Virus record (IMG/VR): IMGVR_UViG_3300025759_000062
Location: 53,278 to 117,277 of that record
DNA length: 64,000 nt
Direction: 5' to 3' (one strand)
Origin: a virus
In this document: one piece after another, positions 22,501-30,024 of the stretch
Numbering within the stretch: position 1 is the first letter of the stretch
Layout of the letters: each line of letters starts with the position of its first letter
Notes under the pieces: generated by a model
The model's database searches: none
The model's input: only the letters and a program-made list of their open reading frames with translations
What the model was told of the DNA's origin: nothing
Made by a program: the position numbers and the translations under genes

Positions 22501-23665
22501 TGGTTTTGGTAAAGACTTCTCAGCACTAAGAGACCGTCAGCAAAATATTGATGCTCTTGGTTTATATGTAAAAGGTGATGTATTTAAAGAAATGAGATAC
22601 AGAGGTGCTCCTATGCCAATGGATCTTAGAAAGGCATTTGGTATAAACACACCAATGAATGAACCTACATCACATTTTATAGGTGAGTATTTGAGAATTA
22701 ATAAAGAATTTACTGAGTCTATTTTACCTCAGATATTCTTAACTCAAACTCCAGAGTTTAAAGAAATGTATGAGTCTGTAATGAGCTACACATACGCTCA
22801 GTTAAATGCTAGAGGAAGTAAACTCAAAACAAAAATATATAAAGATATTCTAGCTTACATTACTCTTAAAGCTTACATGAAACAAGTCTTTGAGACAGAA
22901 GCTGGAGCTGTAATAGGTGCTTCTTTAAGCAATGAATTTATATATCCGGGTGAGTCTAGCTTTAATATAAATAAAGTTATTACAGATCTAAGAGCTAAGT
23001 ATCAAGATAGAGATAATTACTTCCTTGATTACTTCTTATATAATAGACCATTTGATTCTGCCGATAACAAAACAGGTATGAATACTATTGTCACTAATAG
23101 TTTTGGTAAGCTCAGTGACAATGAAAAAGTGAGAATTCAAAATGGATTCCAATCTCTATATGGAGAAAGAGAAACTAGAGCTGATGCAATGCACATCTTA
23201 CATTACATTATGATTAAGGATGGTCTTCAATATGACTTTGGTTCTGTGTTAGATGCTATTACACCATTTGGTTTAGAAAAATATTTACAAGCATCAAAGA
23301 ATGCATTTGCTGCATTTAAAGGTGATAAATCCTTTGAAGATGTGTTTGGTATGTCATTCATTGAATTGTCTAATGAACTTGCATCTAATTATGGTGAGTC
23401 TACTTCACACGCAAGAAATATAGCTGCGGTTAGTGAAAAATCTTTAGCACAAAACAAGCACTCAATAACAAAAATTGATAAAGGAGCTTCTATTGTAATT
23501 CAAAGACAGCAGCGTAGTGATGCACCTAAACTAGGATTCCCTAGATTTATGCAAATAAAAGATTTTGTTACTGGTGGTTCTACATATTATAGACTTACTC
23601 AAGCTGGAGATGTAAACGGCAAGAAACTACAAGTATTGATATTAATAGTACATCAGGAAGAGTGA
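10541..23665 (+). CDS. Giant virion RNA polymerase of crAss-like phage type, with zincin motif
   Basis: A 4374-residue protein. GADFDIDKVY places Asp3606, Asp3608 and Asp3610 in the DxDxD signature that coordinates catalytic Mg2+ in the beta-prime-like barrel of single-polypeptide RNA polymerases of crAss-like phages (gp66 of phage phi14:2 is the characterised member). Other regions: a hydrophobic Ala/Gly-rich segment (about 217-275), charged coiled-coil-like stretches (about 1085-1130 and 1985-2055), and a metallopeptidase motif HEAFH (His2127, Glu2128, His2131) followed by an acidic helix with EEYMADEF as a possible third ligand. Such enzymes are packaged and transcribe early genes after ejection. 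The last 14 residues (LQVLILIVHQEE end) look out of frame; the natural continuation is in the next ORF, one base back. Confidence 0.85.
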   Translation: MSIDKKVANTPESNIQTEPFYNPNGFEFTPVEEMFDKDFDVESVQGMDEYMKELNAIAPVVNDITKSLYLANVPNNMPQNSTKNFSSFEGFSKVFNSPNPFLSGQSENIQIQDPIISGSRSSGYDRIALHPDFNKLGWNPARDNEAYYNANTSGWSDFQRAWGPWADSVGTGFMSGYRAIADLFSDDSYFKTGDYQSAMEFAEANRLGSSTRGGLSGFGTNLFLQSGYTVGIIGSIAAEELALAAATAATGGGTGVGFLGRTLYNFGRGMKALGNMFDVRRALKTTSSILDGLRTADKAKDFWTAARAAGIGTVRFAGDIFTPELRATLKAFKTGENTIQGLEVLAKGATYGAFYRDLRAINLAMSEAKMEGGLVYSDVYAEHLAKNNGQLATIEELEEINKAALDAAATTILLNAPFIYATNKLVLGTALSGFSPTLRRIFNKSLPGFAKNFIKSKPVRDAATGKAARNLFKNVGAKSVLGKLFGFKKLRAIGIGKGTAHNLLRYSAASLGEGVQEVYQEGVAVGVVNYYTKLLDNPQANQTDLMYESIRSGLKSQMSAQGAEVFMSGFLMGGLVQGPQKVLFETIPEVYQRKRNPEAYKKYQENMEKFEARVNEVGNDIQDNPFDYFNDKRLHLFFQKDTQEDAERNLFEADPMGFYDAKDASAFMNRYFMMSSGTESLYLEQLEDISKLSKEELKEMFPQFEDIIEPGKGQEYIQRSIDDLKKFTKEYQASYDKIVNPYNFKQYKKGSREYNQTRQKHLAVEHARLLYLFAGDSFAQALNRRDKLNNYLKTSGVMGDQLDTDDLTVLLSTDSIDAENKLLLQEVQVLNQAEEKDEKLIKEKEDKLIALAGYRAALENIYDEESGVYDREKLEALRKPLVQYLEKLAENKGGFVKEDLIDEVLYALVDHNNLDKRAQLYSRTVSLFSNPDKVTDIIDRIGDHLKVVFDNNKAQFEKNVKGAVEDAEANQVVSQFKELGVYPDAAQVLEFLKTKDVSKLKDFYTENGKVFPQADPELWSKIQAILNNYTQTKEDLAKAKQEKAEAKKDTATPEEAFDEIDSQEIPDDLQAEMDEAPDANLLVEDQSPFAQEILLNLYAKYKLDQFSKGEEYLPLDEWVNSREGRGAVKALEKLKKMWYVSLTKSNLTEEQIEKAYKEDDGFQSWLMSQKEDPLVSRALMLGGIRFSDVEMDTTGVGLDSVVEDDPNKRWIQKGPGINILERRVGDPTSEEDQQIMYTLTDNNGVQLSQQELDRAGVSKANEISLDKAVESYKKLLQNRPEDSTYEFDGIELKYLDEVEDAQGNKFIVLGTSVSTDKGAKLKLLRFEDRELQGQEREAASFFAEETSFSDLYSKVEQSFKGVTFTENMSKLDPKDMSALYGRRFEGDTEKGINPNERLARALSVLSEEDLAKATIVIIRNDRREPIKLQIGITPENAFVNDNGDKYHIEIVLEQDAANKVQQALEDSIYAYPEDFGGSIGFIANDQYSFTGVKGKEINISAIEDSKIERYITPEGVSAADLKNAAAQQAYFIGKVDELMKDSNNKAFKMAEFREATDFDIVLTNGKFEQGKEPVSLEELDHNTFDGNMIIMINTKQKGGGLGLSYVTNLEDDAEFINGVEAQLKAQSVSGGQSNMFNEARTLGRYVAIIKSPNGAITLAQLKQAPYSQEERVTLYKELIEKAQEVKDGKVEKKDLYAWNDSFNAKFYIPINPNLSPAFLDLKVDLKGNIVLRIKVGKSAPTAFISQVKITPQQLDEYAKDPATLASLFTKLSNNPAVKQFNESSPYKLNFTEESLLQVFPIDAAIDEIVGKTKTDLDRRVRFGQKVYMTTSADLSSAEKIVNNSVEDTTSDEYAEFVNTGNVSQETLERIADLIQKGDQLSDEKDIAIFNAKTAEINKILEERKRVEDLKENTDLQTMDDALYEEFKKNDFQDISSDITRGIAAKVVSEGRDSLTDREAEVLKSREDIEALIAMASMQSSTPTEESTLDKQIEEAEQELEKEKALIEAEWAKTKKNRRVLKRESESYQAALNKLRALEKKRNDLNAFKVLDPTESFGEEYTLESFLVWAKENLPEFIQVRDLDELHTRLTERGIQVGQFTMYLKRLAGNLDIEGTIYTGVGNSYRYHEAFHAVYRLLLTDEEQAKLRRLAKDEVRKKFKTREAYLNELSRFKNLHPKYRAMSSKDLENEYLEEYMADEFEKFKTNPRDTKTNSAIKSFFNRLLQWIRSVLKGYRGNELTNLFEAIDSRKFKNAAIQDNIYTRGLQNDVIVDTFKIIPYEVISGDKMTSAKYLDPSTANLLIRMIGNTYVERRQDTKYGELNDKDLLGTIIDKYGELYNPEQEKYNSLSEKDFDKLENIYDALIMNEGEAVADAVEQHLDIVNIKIEEQEDEVDQLEDEFGPRRVGDYNKDANQFGGYASASKNIRMFIASVAIDSKDMFGNVELLDGQKIKVPVDHIDVYNGLMLAAMNKTNTADILKAMYIFSRRNEHSGAVVDEFFRRTGIDAETLMESNELPKKIKKSKLFNEFVTTFTNSRVDYIFHFEQEDNASNVAIFSASNRDAANSQIDYWKKGFNDKFELFRTNRQKLNEAISVVNALDKLLNKKTITNKLLSSESNRLSKEIFDKLGIKLSPLYLEISIASSLSGVRTKYQEQLVQLGSDKRLMTSEDSNILVNMLSAEEIIVNGKKKTNIPKPQNLFIDDQGAGMSSRLKSIALGNALFDESVGNTVFEDPNGNLVYAHQNQTYHLKRINELNEADTISDLSEQFELNSLLNNPIFRQMSKDNQLGIIRVAGLNAGKIKTNEEDNTLEDYTPSMGQTYGDFKSVDFIRVLINLYVADYNTKSGKNNIIEAEGQSAATAPVLIRILESANTNDMISLPVNTTIQDGKITESTIDVFTDIIEKEYNIIRDNFEAGLGAIKNYNDTDQGNGFKFFKADNLISLETKADLIAKAKKGVQWKDISRDDIAKEVGQVLEATAQDFVNLVKASGINVSSLIQGNFAQTDSTEKAMAELNLVRNNVEQNLKQIFLNNWMNTLAINELILGEEARLFKDAVVDPIKRAKMQNAAHDSVAFDVIPEEEVGIEHTLGDESIALMTITDPAFEQRYTNGAVPGNRKGDKADAQTYVTAKGARYFAYGLGQLNEEFAEMLDKIERGEEITSEDWFGKYQPANAYLNSKKYVYGDGQTFLKMSTVVLTKEETSIEVDGVLRPRPGMEELHYMRENMEAFEAENQGKVAIVAPTSAVKMLKQNILPVETLSGSRNVITQDEVTLLNARDFGRQMINPSNKLEITIPTQIKSLITSEQYQGEDFKVRIAGEDLSMNDVREEYHRLVAAGVRFDYAQKRNLIFDLLPHIDGNIVNELERSGSIEPNLATFIRTAQANLKASAAGSNMIEFFADENGQAKYELNNTLTIPKFEQFFLAYFSKKVLAQKTPGMSLALKSDFGKGVIRKVYSLDAEGNIDKQEVIRRKNFDKSGQSVTIDIRTEEGMQELRDALANNPGQSVTVIDRLRINLPEYDKVTEDPSTWVKTNVRYAEAIIPAHYKEVMDLIENKNVPIPDVIAKMFAVRIPSQDKHSAMAVRLVDFDPVYNGSTGVFPEELIEISGADFDIDKVYTAIKEWYVKEGKFIEYGSRTGQEGFEDYVNYTNKKVAKKGSYLYDAALKYDQGGLVSIDKSFEKSEEIELENLGYSEDAIHALYVLNLPKTLAEYNKYVKDSGLEPYRAPMINRILDMNFALQGNTKLTESETGVPISYQPADVEALKEEWNTLSEQFPFLKALTLEEGISIDNLIGQYFTHKNVKENANLIGAVVPPNVIFNFLKEQGVSLRKEFGAFNINGKPYNKLVDNEEGLKELRRSQYIISNLISAATDDAKERLLSKLGYVKKAIKTVETMVAYGVPLHTATMLINTDSIRKIISEDTYAGELKLAIAELVNKGIEPVAVTTKSIEKAMVAGEASEAELLGIYYLMNKVNTVVSFADEMISIFRLNNGFGKDFSALRDRQQNIDALGLYVKGDVFKEMRYRGAPMPMDLRKAFGINTPMNEPTSHFIGEYLRINKEFTESILPQIFLTQTPEFKEMYESVMSYTYAQLNARGSKLKTKIYKDILAYITLKAYMKQVFETEAGAVIGASLSNEFIYPGESSFNINKVITDLRAKYQDRDNYFLDYFLYNRPFDSADNKTGMNTIVTNSFGKLSDNEKVRIQNGFQSLYGERETRADAMHILHYIMIKDGLQYDFGSVLDAITPFGLEKYLQASKNAFAAFKGDKSFEDVFGMSFIELSNELASNYGESTSHARNIAAVSEKSLAQNKHSITKIDKGASIVIQRQQRSDAPKLGFPRFMQIKDFVTGGSTYYRLTQAGDVNGKKLQVLILIVHQEE

Positions 23666-24276
23666 TTGCAGATAAAGTAACTTATGAAAGATTTGTACCT
23701 AAAGGTTCTTTCAAGCAATCTGCAATAGGGTTTATGTTTGATAATGAAAACTTCTCAAGACCAACTTTAGATAAGCTACAGGTAGGTGAAAATAGAGAAA
23801 TGTTTGAGGATCCATTTGGTGGTATTGATCCAATGGATGTTGATGATTTTGCTGCTCTTGAAGACTTTGCTTATGATCAGAATACATTGGCAAAACTTGA
23901 AGCATTTAACCAAGGTGATAGAACAGCAACAGAAAAAGGTATTGAGATTGATGGTGTTAATATTGCAGATGCAAAAGCACCAGCAGGTATTGAAGATGCA
24001 ACTTCTAAGTTAGAAGCATTTATACAACAAGAAAAACAAGTAGAAGATCCTATCCAAGAAATAGAAGAAGGTGAACAATTAGAATTAAATTTAGATGTTG
24101 ATCCTCTTCAGGAGTTTTATGAAATTATTAAAACACAGGATGTAGATGTAGAAGCATTACAAGATGCTGGCATTAGTATTAACAGCTTAGAAAGCTTTAG
24201 AAAGTCTTTTGAAAGTAGTAAATTTACAAATGAAGAAGAATTCACTGAGCATATTAAGAAGTGTTATCTTAAATAA
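23662..24276 (+). CDS. Probable frameshifted C-terminal end of the RNA polymerase protein
   Basis: The ORF begins with GTG at 23662 and codes for 204 residues, but its frame is open back to 23593. Read through, that frame gives SIDINSTSGRVIADKVTYER, which looks like ordinary protein, while the overlapping end of the upstream gene does not. Joining the two frames at the AAGAAAC stretch (23621-23627) by moving one base back would give NGKK followed by TTSIDINSTSG. This fits one A missing from the A run, or a -1 ribosomal shift. The C-terminal half is acidic (EEGEQLELNLDVDPLQ). It sits 6 nt before the next giant gene. Whether the product is made separately cannot be decided from sequence. Confidence 0.6.
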   Translation: MIADKVTYERFVPKGSFKQSAIGFMFDNENFSRPTLDKLQVGENREMFEDPFGGIDPMDVDDFAALEDFAYDQNTLAKLEAFNQGDRTATEKGIEIDGVNIADAKAPAGIEDATSKLEAFIQQEKQVEDPIQEIEEGEQLELNLDVDPLQEFYEIIKTQDVDVEALQDAGISINSLESFRKSFESSKFTNEEEFTEHIKKCYLK

Positions 24277-24282
24277 TATAAA

Positions 24283-27200
24283 ATGAGCAAGTGTTATAAT
24301 AAAAATTTAAATGAGTATCAGAATCTTAAACAGGAGTTTAAGAAAGATATTATTGTTGATAGCATTATTAGCAACTGGCAGGCGTTTAATAAGTCTGAAG
24401 AATACCCCACGGTAGAAGAAGCTAAGCAGTATGTTAAAGATGCAGAGACTGCTTTTTCACTAAAGACAAAAGACTTTGGTGAAGCTGTTTTATCTAATCT
24501 ATCACGTAATAATCTTATAAGCTGGTCCAATAAGTACCAGAGATACTTTGTAAATAACACTAGAGAAAATGAATATGTAGGCTCAGAAGAAAGCTTAAAA
24601 GCAAACCGTAAGGCTATATATAAATACTTAGATCATAATAATATTCCTAGAGAAGCTGTTAAACTAGAAAGAACCAATAAGTCTTTTATTATAACTGTTG
24701 ATGATACTGTCTTTACACCAAAAGATATTCTACCAAAATCTAGAGCAGCAGCATCATCACACACAGTTGATGTATTAAGACATTTAAAAAGAGTCTTTCC
24801 ACAGATTAATATTAATATAGTTACTGTTGCTGAAGCACAAGCTTTTTATAATAGTTTACCAAGCTGGCAAAAGGCAAAGGTTCCTTTTGATTCAGTAAAA
24901 AGTTTTTTTGTTGATGGTCAAGCTATCCTTATTAAAGGTAGAGTTACTAATGATACAGCAATAGAAGAAATACTTCACCCTTTTGTTGATGCTCTTTATT
25001 TAGACAATAGAGAATTATTTGATTCTTTACTAGCAGAAGCAAAAAAGAACTTCCCGGTATTAGCTCAAGAAATAGAAGATGCATATAATACTAAGTATAG
25101 AAAGTTTACAGAGGAGCAAAGAGATTTAGAGCTTGTTACCCAAGCATTAACTAGACATTTTGCAAGAGAGTATGAGAATGAACCAACAAGATCTTTCAAG
25201 TCTAAGATTAAAAGTTTCTTAGACTGGTTTATGAATATCATAAAAGATCTGTATAGTTATATTACAGAAGGAGGTTTAGAACTTAAAGTACAAAATATTA
25301 AAGAAGGTACCTCATTATCTGATATAGCTAAGCTATTGAATACCAGTGACTTAGCGTTTACTCTTGAAAGAATAGATAGAAAAGTAAAGTATGCTTTATC
25401 TGAAGATAGAGAAAAGTCTTTGAATGCAATTAAGTCAAGAGGTAATGATTTACAAAAACAACTGATTGATAAACTACTACATGTTGCTAGAAGTAAAGAA
25501 CAAGAAGTTTCAGGCTTTCCAGCTAGTAGAGAAGATATATCATTGGGTGATGAGATTGTAATCCTTAATGAAAAGGATCACACTTACTATAACTTAAATG
25601 ATTTAACCAAGAAGTATGTATCTACAACAACGGCTATTGATGGTAAGATGAAAAATGAAGAAGACGTTGCACTTAACCTTGCCGTGGGTAATGACTTTGA
25701 TAAAATAGCAGAAGGCATAGCTTTATATAAGACATTTGATGAACTAAAAGATCAAATGGAAAAGCTTGATGAAGCTCAAGCAAGAAGAGCATATGATAAC
25801 TTAAATGGTTATATAACTGCAATTAGAAGTAGAGGTGACTTAGTTATCCCTCAAGTTGTAGTGCATTACACTGCACCAGATGGATCTAACATTGCAGGAA
25901 CTATTGATTTACTTCTTATATCTCCTCAAGGAAAACTAAAGATTATTGATCTTAAAACAAGCAAGAATAGATATTCTACAAGTGAAGATGGTAAGTACAA
26001 TGCTCAGTGGGATATTAAAGATGATTCTCTGCTAAAAGCATTTGGTGTTAAGACACTATCTACTAAGCAAAAACATAATCTTCAAGTAAATCTATATAGA
26101 AGAATGCTTGAGAACATGGGTTATCAGTTTGATAATTCAGATCAAGCAGTTAGTACATATCATATTTGGGTTGATATAGAAGGAAAAAGAAAAGATCAAA
26201 AGTTCAATGGAAACTTTGAACTTGAGGATGCTGTGTTTCATCCAGTAGGTCAAAATAAACCATACGTTGATGCACTAGTACCAAGAGACGTAAATAAAGT
26301 TTCTGAAGATCAAATTAAAAAAGCTATTAGAAATAGTGATGCTGGTGCTGTATTAGAAGATCAAGACTATAGAGATGCACAAGAAGCACAAAGACAAGCT
26401 GAAGGTCAAGATGCTACGGAATTTGGTGGTGTTGAAATGGATGTATACTATAATGCAATTAAAAAGTATAGAGAAGATCTTGTTACCAGAAGAGATGTAA
26501 TACAGACTGTAAAGAGTACTGTGTTTATGGATAGATCTAAAGATGATGCTATTGAAAGAATTAGTACAAGCATTGCACTAGCAACAATTGCTTTATCTTC
26601 TGACACAGCAGAAACAAGAAGAATTTTTACGGAACTGCTTACAGATGCAAAGAATGAATTACTTCAGTATGAAAAGTATCTCTTAGATAAAGAGAATGCT
26701 AAGAACTCGGATTATATCACAAGAGCAAGAAACTATGAAAACTTTGCCAGAACATTTGAAGGTCTATATAAATTAGATGATGTTGTATCATTAAACAATT
26801 CTCAAAAGAATCTAATATTACAAATACAGAATACTCTTAATAGACTTAGTTCAAGTACAAAAGATAAACTAAGTGTTGTAGATGAAGCAATCTTTAATCA
26901 CGTTAAAGCAATAGTTAAAGAAACATCCACTAGAGATTTTACTCCATACACTGACCCTATAACAGGAGAAGAGGTTGACCCATTTGAACAACTATTTAAA
27001 GAAGCTGTGGATATTTCTGGTAAAGATTACTTGACTAGAGATACTAATACATCTCCTGATACACTATTAGCTATTATGAAAAAGCTATGGCATCAGGAAA
27101 GACAAAGAGTATTAGATAGAATTAAAGCAAGAGAAGATGATATTGCTATGCTTGGATCTAGACTTTCTAGACTCACACCAGGGAAAACAATGAAAGACAG

Positions 27201-30024
27201 ATTCTCTTATATGATTGAACTTGATGAAGATGGTAATCATACAGGTAGATTGGTTCAGCGTGTTGGTAAAGAATACACTGATAAATTATATGAGCTTAGA
27301 TCTCAACTTACAGATGAGCAAGGAGACTGGTTGCAGTATAGACCTATAGATGATATTAGTAAAGCTAAACCAGAAGATATCAAATTCAATAAAGATTTAT
27401 ATGCTAAGAAAAAAGCATACTCTGATTTTTTAAGAGCGGAAACAATAGGTGCCGATAAACAACCAACAGGTGGAGAGTTTCATGAGTACACAGAAGAGTG
27501 GTATGATATCAGAAATAGATATCAAGATTTTATTGCAGCTGGAGAAGACGGAATGTGGGTTGATAAGGCTGGTTTAAGTCAAACAGAGAAAGAAGCTTTC
27601 TATGCAAAACACTTTAATGCGGTTGAAATTAATAGTCCTATATTCAAAGATGGTGTATTTACTGGAAGAACCATCAAGAAGATTGCACACTTCCCACTAA
27701 AAAAATATAGAGTAGTTAGAGATATAACTGCATCTGGTAAAGATCAAAGAAGTGAAAAATATAAAGCAATAATGGATGCTTCTGCAACAGATGAATTAGC
27801 TGTTGCAAGAAGAACATTCTATTTAGCTTACATGAGACACTTTAAAGAATCTCTTGATAAGTTACCACAGAATGTAGCAGATAGTATGCTTGGGTTAACT
27901 CCAAGAATTGCAGGTAATCTTGCTTCAGAAATTAAGTTAAACGGACAGGGTGCACAACAACTATGGGCTAGAACTGTAAGAGGTGTAAAAGACTTTACAA
28001 AACAAACTACAAGACTGACAAGAGTTAATGTAGATGAAAATGGAAATATTGTTAGTAGTATTCCAATCATGTATACTGGTAATCTTAGAAGTGAAGAAGC
28101 AATTGAAAAATTAGAAAAAGAGCTTGAAGAAATAAAAGAAGCATATGCAAAAGCTCCTAGAGCTAACTCTGAAACATACAATAGTAAAGTTGCAGAGCTT
28201 GAATCTAAGATTGCTGCTATAAGATCTAAACCTACAGCACAAGAGTTAAGTTTTGATATGGTATCAAGTCTACTTAAGTTTAGTGCTATGGCAGAAAATT
28301 ATGAAATCATGACTGCTGTAGAAGATACAATGATTGCTTTCCAAACAGTTATTGAAAAGAGACAATACAAAGAAAACTCTTCTAAGATTAAAAGAATTGC
28401 AAGAAGTGTAAGTGGCAAGAAAGATCAAGATGTATACATGAAGAAAAGAGCTAATGTTCAAAATGCTGCAGAGAAATTCATGGAGATGGTATTCTATGAT
28501 GAAGAAGATGTAACAAAAGGTATGTTAGAGAAGGCGGTTGATAAACTACTATCTTATACTTCATTATCATATGTAGCATTTAACGTCTTTGGTAACTTTA
28601 ATAACTATGTATTAGGTAGACTTAACAACGGTATTGAGGTTATGGGACAAAGGTTCTTCTCCAGAAATGCTTATATAAGAGCAACAAAAGAATTTAATGG
28701 TAGAGCTATATCTGATATAATTCAAAGAGCATCTTACAGTGCTATGAAAGTAAGAACAGGTGCTGCATTTGATCCTTATAAGCCACAAAGTAAATATGAA
28801 GCTTTTGTTGATCTATTTAGAATGATGGATAACAAAGGTGATATCCGAGAGCAAGCTGGTATAACGGACACAACAGGAAAATCATACTGGGAAAGATTTA
28901 AAGAATTTGGTTATTCTTTCCAGGATGCTGCAGAATATAATGTACAGACTAAAGTAGGTATGGCTATTCTGATGGATACATATATTTTAAATCCAACTAC
29001 AGGAGAAATACTAAGTCTATATGATGCTTTTGAGTTTAATGGAGATCAAGAATTAGATATGAAAGAAGGTTTTACAACAATAGTAAAACCTAAGAAAAAT
29101 ATTCCTACGTTTAGACAAGCACTTAAAGGAAGCAATATAAAAAGAGATGAGAAGGGCAACATGCTATACACTGTAGAAGGTGAATACAATGATACCTTTA
29201 GATATAACTTGCGTATGAAAATCCGTGAGGTTAATAAACAGATTCATGGTAACTATGCAAGAGAAGATAGAATGGTTTTACAAACCTATACTCTTGGTAA
29301 ATTATTAGCACAGTTCCATAAATGGGTGGCACCTGCAATTAGAGCAAGATGGCAAGCAGAATACTTTGATGAAAACCTTGGTTGGTTGGAAGGTAGATAC
29401 ATATCATATGCTCAGTTTATAAGATATGTATTGAAGAACGCATCTAATGTTTTAACCGGTAAAGAAAATTCTATTAAAGGTTTCATGGAGTCTCTTGGAT
29501 TCCAAGATGATGGTTCACAAGCTGATGACCGTATTATGAATAAAGTATATAATATTCATAGAGTTAATGGTGAACTTGCAACTATCATGATGATTTATAT
29601 GACCATTGGTTTGTTAAGAGGTATGTGGGCAGATGATGATGACGGTGATACAATTAAAAGACTTAAGAACATTGCACGCTATCAAGCAGATAGAGCTAGA
29701 GATGAAATGATTCTATTTACACCATCCCTTGGTGGATATCAACAAGTCCTACAATTTTTTGAAAGTCCATTTGCTGCAACTAGAACATTAGGTGAATTTG
29801 GTGGAGCATTAGATGCTACATTCAGTTATGCTAAAAATGGAGCAGTCTATTTAGCTACAGGTGATCCAGAAGACTGGTTCTACAACAAAGATGTATATTA
29901 TACAAGGGGTAGAAGAGCCGGACAATTAAAAGTAAATAAAGAGTGGTCTGACGTAATACCTATTTTATATGAGGTAAAGAAATGGAATGACTACATTCAG
30001 TTTAATAACTTCTTTATTAAATAA
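24283..30024 (+). CDS. Giant virion protein with degenerate zincin-like segment and PD-(D/E)XK nuclease motif
   Basis: A 1913-residue protein downstream of the RNA polymerase gene. Residues about 225-330 parallel the zincin region of that protein: AIEEILHPFV stands where HEAFH would be and a helix plus KIKSFLDWFMNIIKDLY follows, as in SAIKSFFNRLLQWIRSVL. The first His is Glu here, so peptidase activity is unlikely. Residues about 425-620 have the layout of a PD-(D/E)XK nuclease: Asp542 in GTIDLLLI, Asp556 and Lys558 in IIDLKTSK, then NLQVNLYRRML as the Q/Y motif. The remaining two thirds are mostly helical, with VAFNVFGNFNNYVLGRLNNG and an amphipathic MMIYMTIGLLRGMW near the end. Packaging and ejection with the polymerase is inferred. 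Confidence 0.75.
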   Translation: MSKCYNKNLNEYQNLKQEFKKDIIVDSIISNWQAFNKSEEYPTVEEAKQYVKDAETAFSLKTKDFGEAVLSNLSRNNLISWSNKYQRYFVNNTRENEYVGSEESLKANRKAIYKYLDHNNIPREAVKLERTNKSFIITVDDTVFTPKDILPKSRAAASSHTVDVLRHLKRVFPQININIVTVAEAQAFYNSLPSWQKAKVPFDSVKSFFVDGQAILIKGRVTNDTAIEEILHPFVDALYLDNRELFDSLLAEAKKNFPVLAQEIEDAYNTKYRKFTEEQRDLELVTQALTRHFAREYENEPTRSFKSKIKSFLDWFMNIIKDLYSYITEGGLELKVQNIKEGTSLSDIAKLLNTSDLAFTLERIDRKVKYALSEDREKSLNAIKSRGNDLQKQLIDKLLHVARSKEQEVSGFPASREDISLGDEIVILNEKDHTYYNLNDLTKKYVSTTTAIDGKMKNEEDVALNLAVGNDFDKIAEGIALYKTFDELKDQMEKLDEAQARRAYDNLNGYITAIRSRGDLVIPQVVVHYTAPDGSNIAGTIDLLLISPQGKLKIIDLKTSKNRYSTSEDGKYNAQWDIKDDSLLKAFGVKTLSTKQKHNLQVNLYRRMLENMGYQFDNSDQAVSTYHIWVDIEGKRKDQKFNGNFELEDAVFHPVGQNKPYVDALVPRDVNKVSEDQIKKAIRNSDAGAVLEDQDYRDAQEAQRQAEGQDATEFGGVEMDVYYNAIKKYREDLVTRRDVIQTVKSTVFMDRSKDDAIERISTSIALATIALSSDTAETRRIFTELLTDAKNELLQYEKYLLDKENAKNSDYITRARNYENFARTFEGLYKLDDVVSLNNSQKNLILQIQNTLNRLSSSTKDKLSVVDEAIFNHVKAIVKETSTRDFTPYTDPITGEEVDPFEQLFKEAVDISGKDYLTRDTNTSPDTLLAIMKKLWHQERQRVLDRIKAREDDIAMLGSRLSRLTPGKTMKDRFSYMIELDEDGNHTGRLVQRVGKEYTDKLYELRSQLTDEQGDWLQYRPIDDISKAKPEDIKFNKDLYAKKKAYSDFLRAETIGADKQPTGGEFHEYTEEWYDIRNRYQDFIAAGEDGMWVDKAGLSQTEKEAFYAKHFNAVEINSPIFKDGVFTGRTIKKIAHFPLKKYRVVRDITASGKDQRSEKYKAIMDASATDELAVARRTFYLAYMRHFKESLDKLPQNVADSMLGLTPRIAGNLASEIKLNGQGAQQLWARTVRGVKDFTKQTTRLTRVNVDENGNIVSSIPIMYTGNLRSEEAIEKLEKELEEIKEAYAKAPRANSETYNSKVAELESKIAAIRSKPTAQELSFDMVSSLLKFSAMAENYEIMTAVEDTMIAFQTVIEKRQYKENSSKIKRIARSVSGKKDQDVYMKKRANVQNAAEKFMEMVFYDEEDVTKGMLEKAVDKLLSYTSLSYVAFNVFGNFNNYVLGRLNNGIEVMGQRFFSRNAYIRATKEFNGRAISDIIQRASYSAMKVRTGAAFDPYKPQSKYEAFVDLFRMMDNKGDIREQAGITDTTGKSYWERFKEFGYSFQDAAEYNVQTKVGMAILMDTYILNPTTGEILSLYDAFEFNGDQELDMKEGFTTIVKPKKNIPTFRQALKGSNIKRDEKGNMLYTVEGEYNDTFRYNLRMKIREVNKQIHGNYAREDRMVLQTYTLGKLLAQFHKWVAPAIRARWQAEYFDENLGWLEGRYISYAQFIRYVLKNASNVLTGKENSIKGFMESLGFQDDGSQADDRIMNKVYNIHRVNGELATIMMIYMTIGLLRGMWADDDDGDTIKRLKNIARYQADRARDEMILFTPSLGGYQQVLQFFESPFAATRTLGEFGGALDATFSYAKNGAVYLATGDPEDWFYNKDVYYTRGRRAGQLKVNKEWSDVIPILYEVKKWNDYIQFNNFFIK

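Noticed and set aside
23615-23640. A canonical -1 slippery heptamer for programmed frameshifting
   Set aside because: The sequence CAAGAAAC does not fit X-XXY-YYZ in the required phase and no strong downstream stem is seen, so a simple indel is at least as likely.
27828-28181. Antisense ORF of 117 residues inside the 1913-residue gene
   Set aside because: Hydrophobic, Ser-rich translation typical of a shadow frame; the plus-strand frame is continuous and protein-like.
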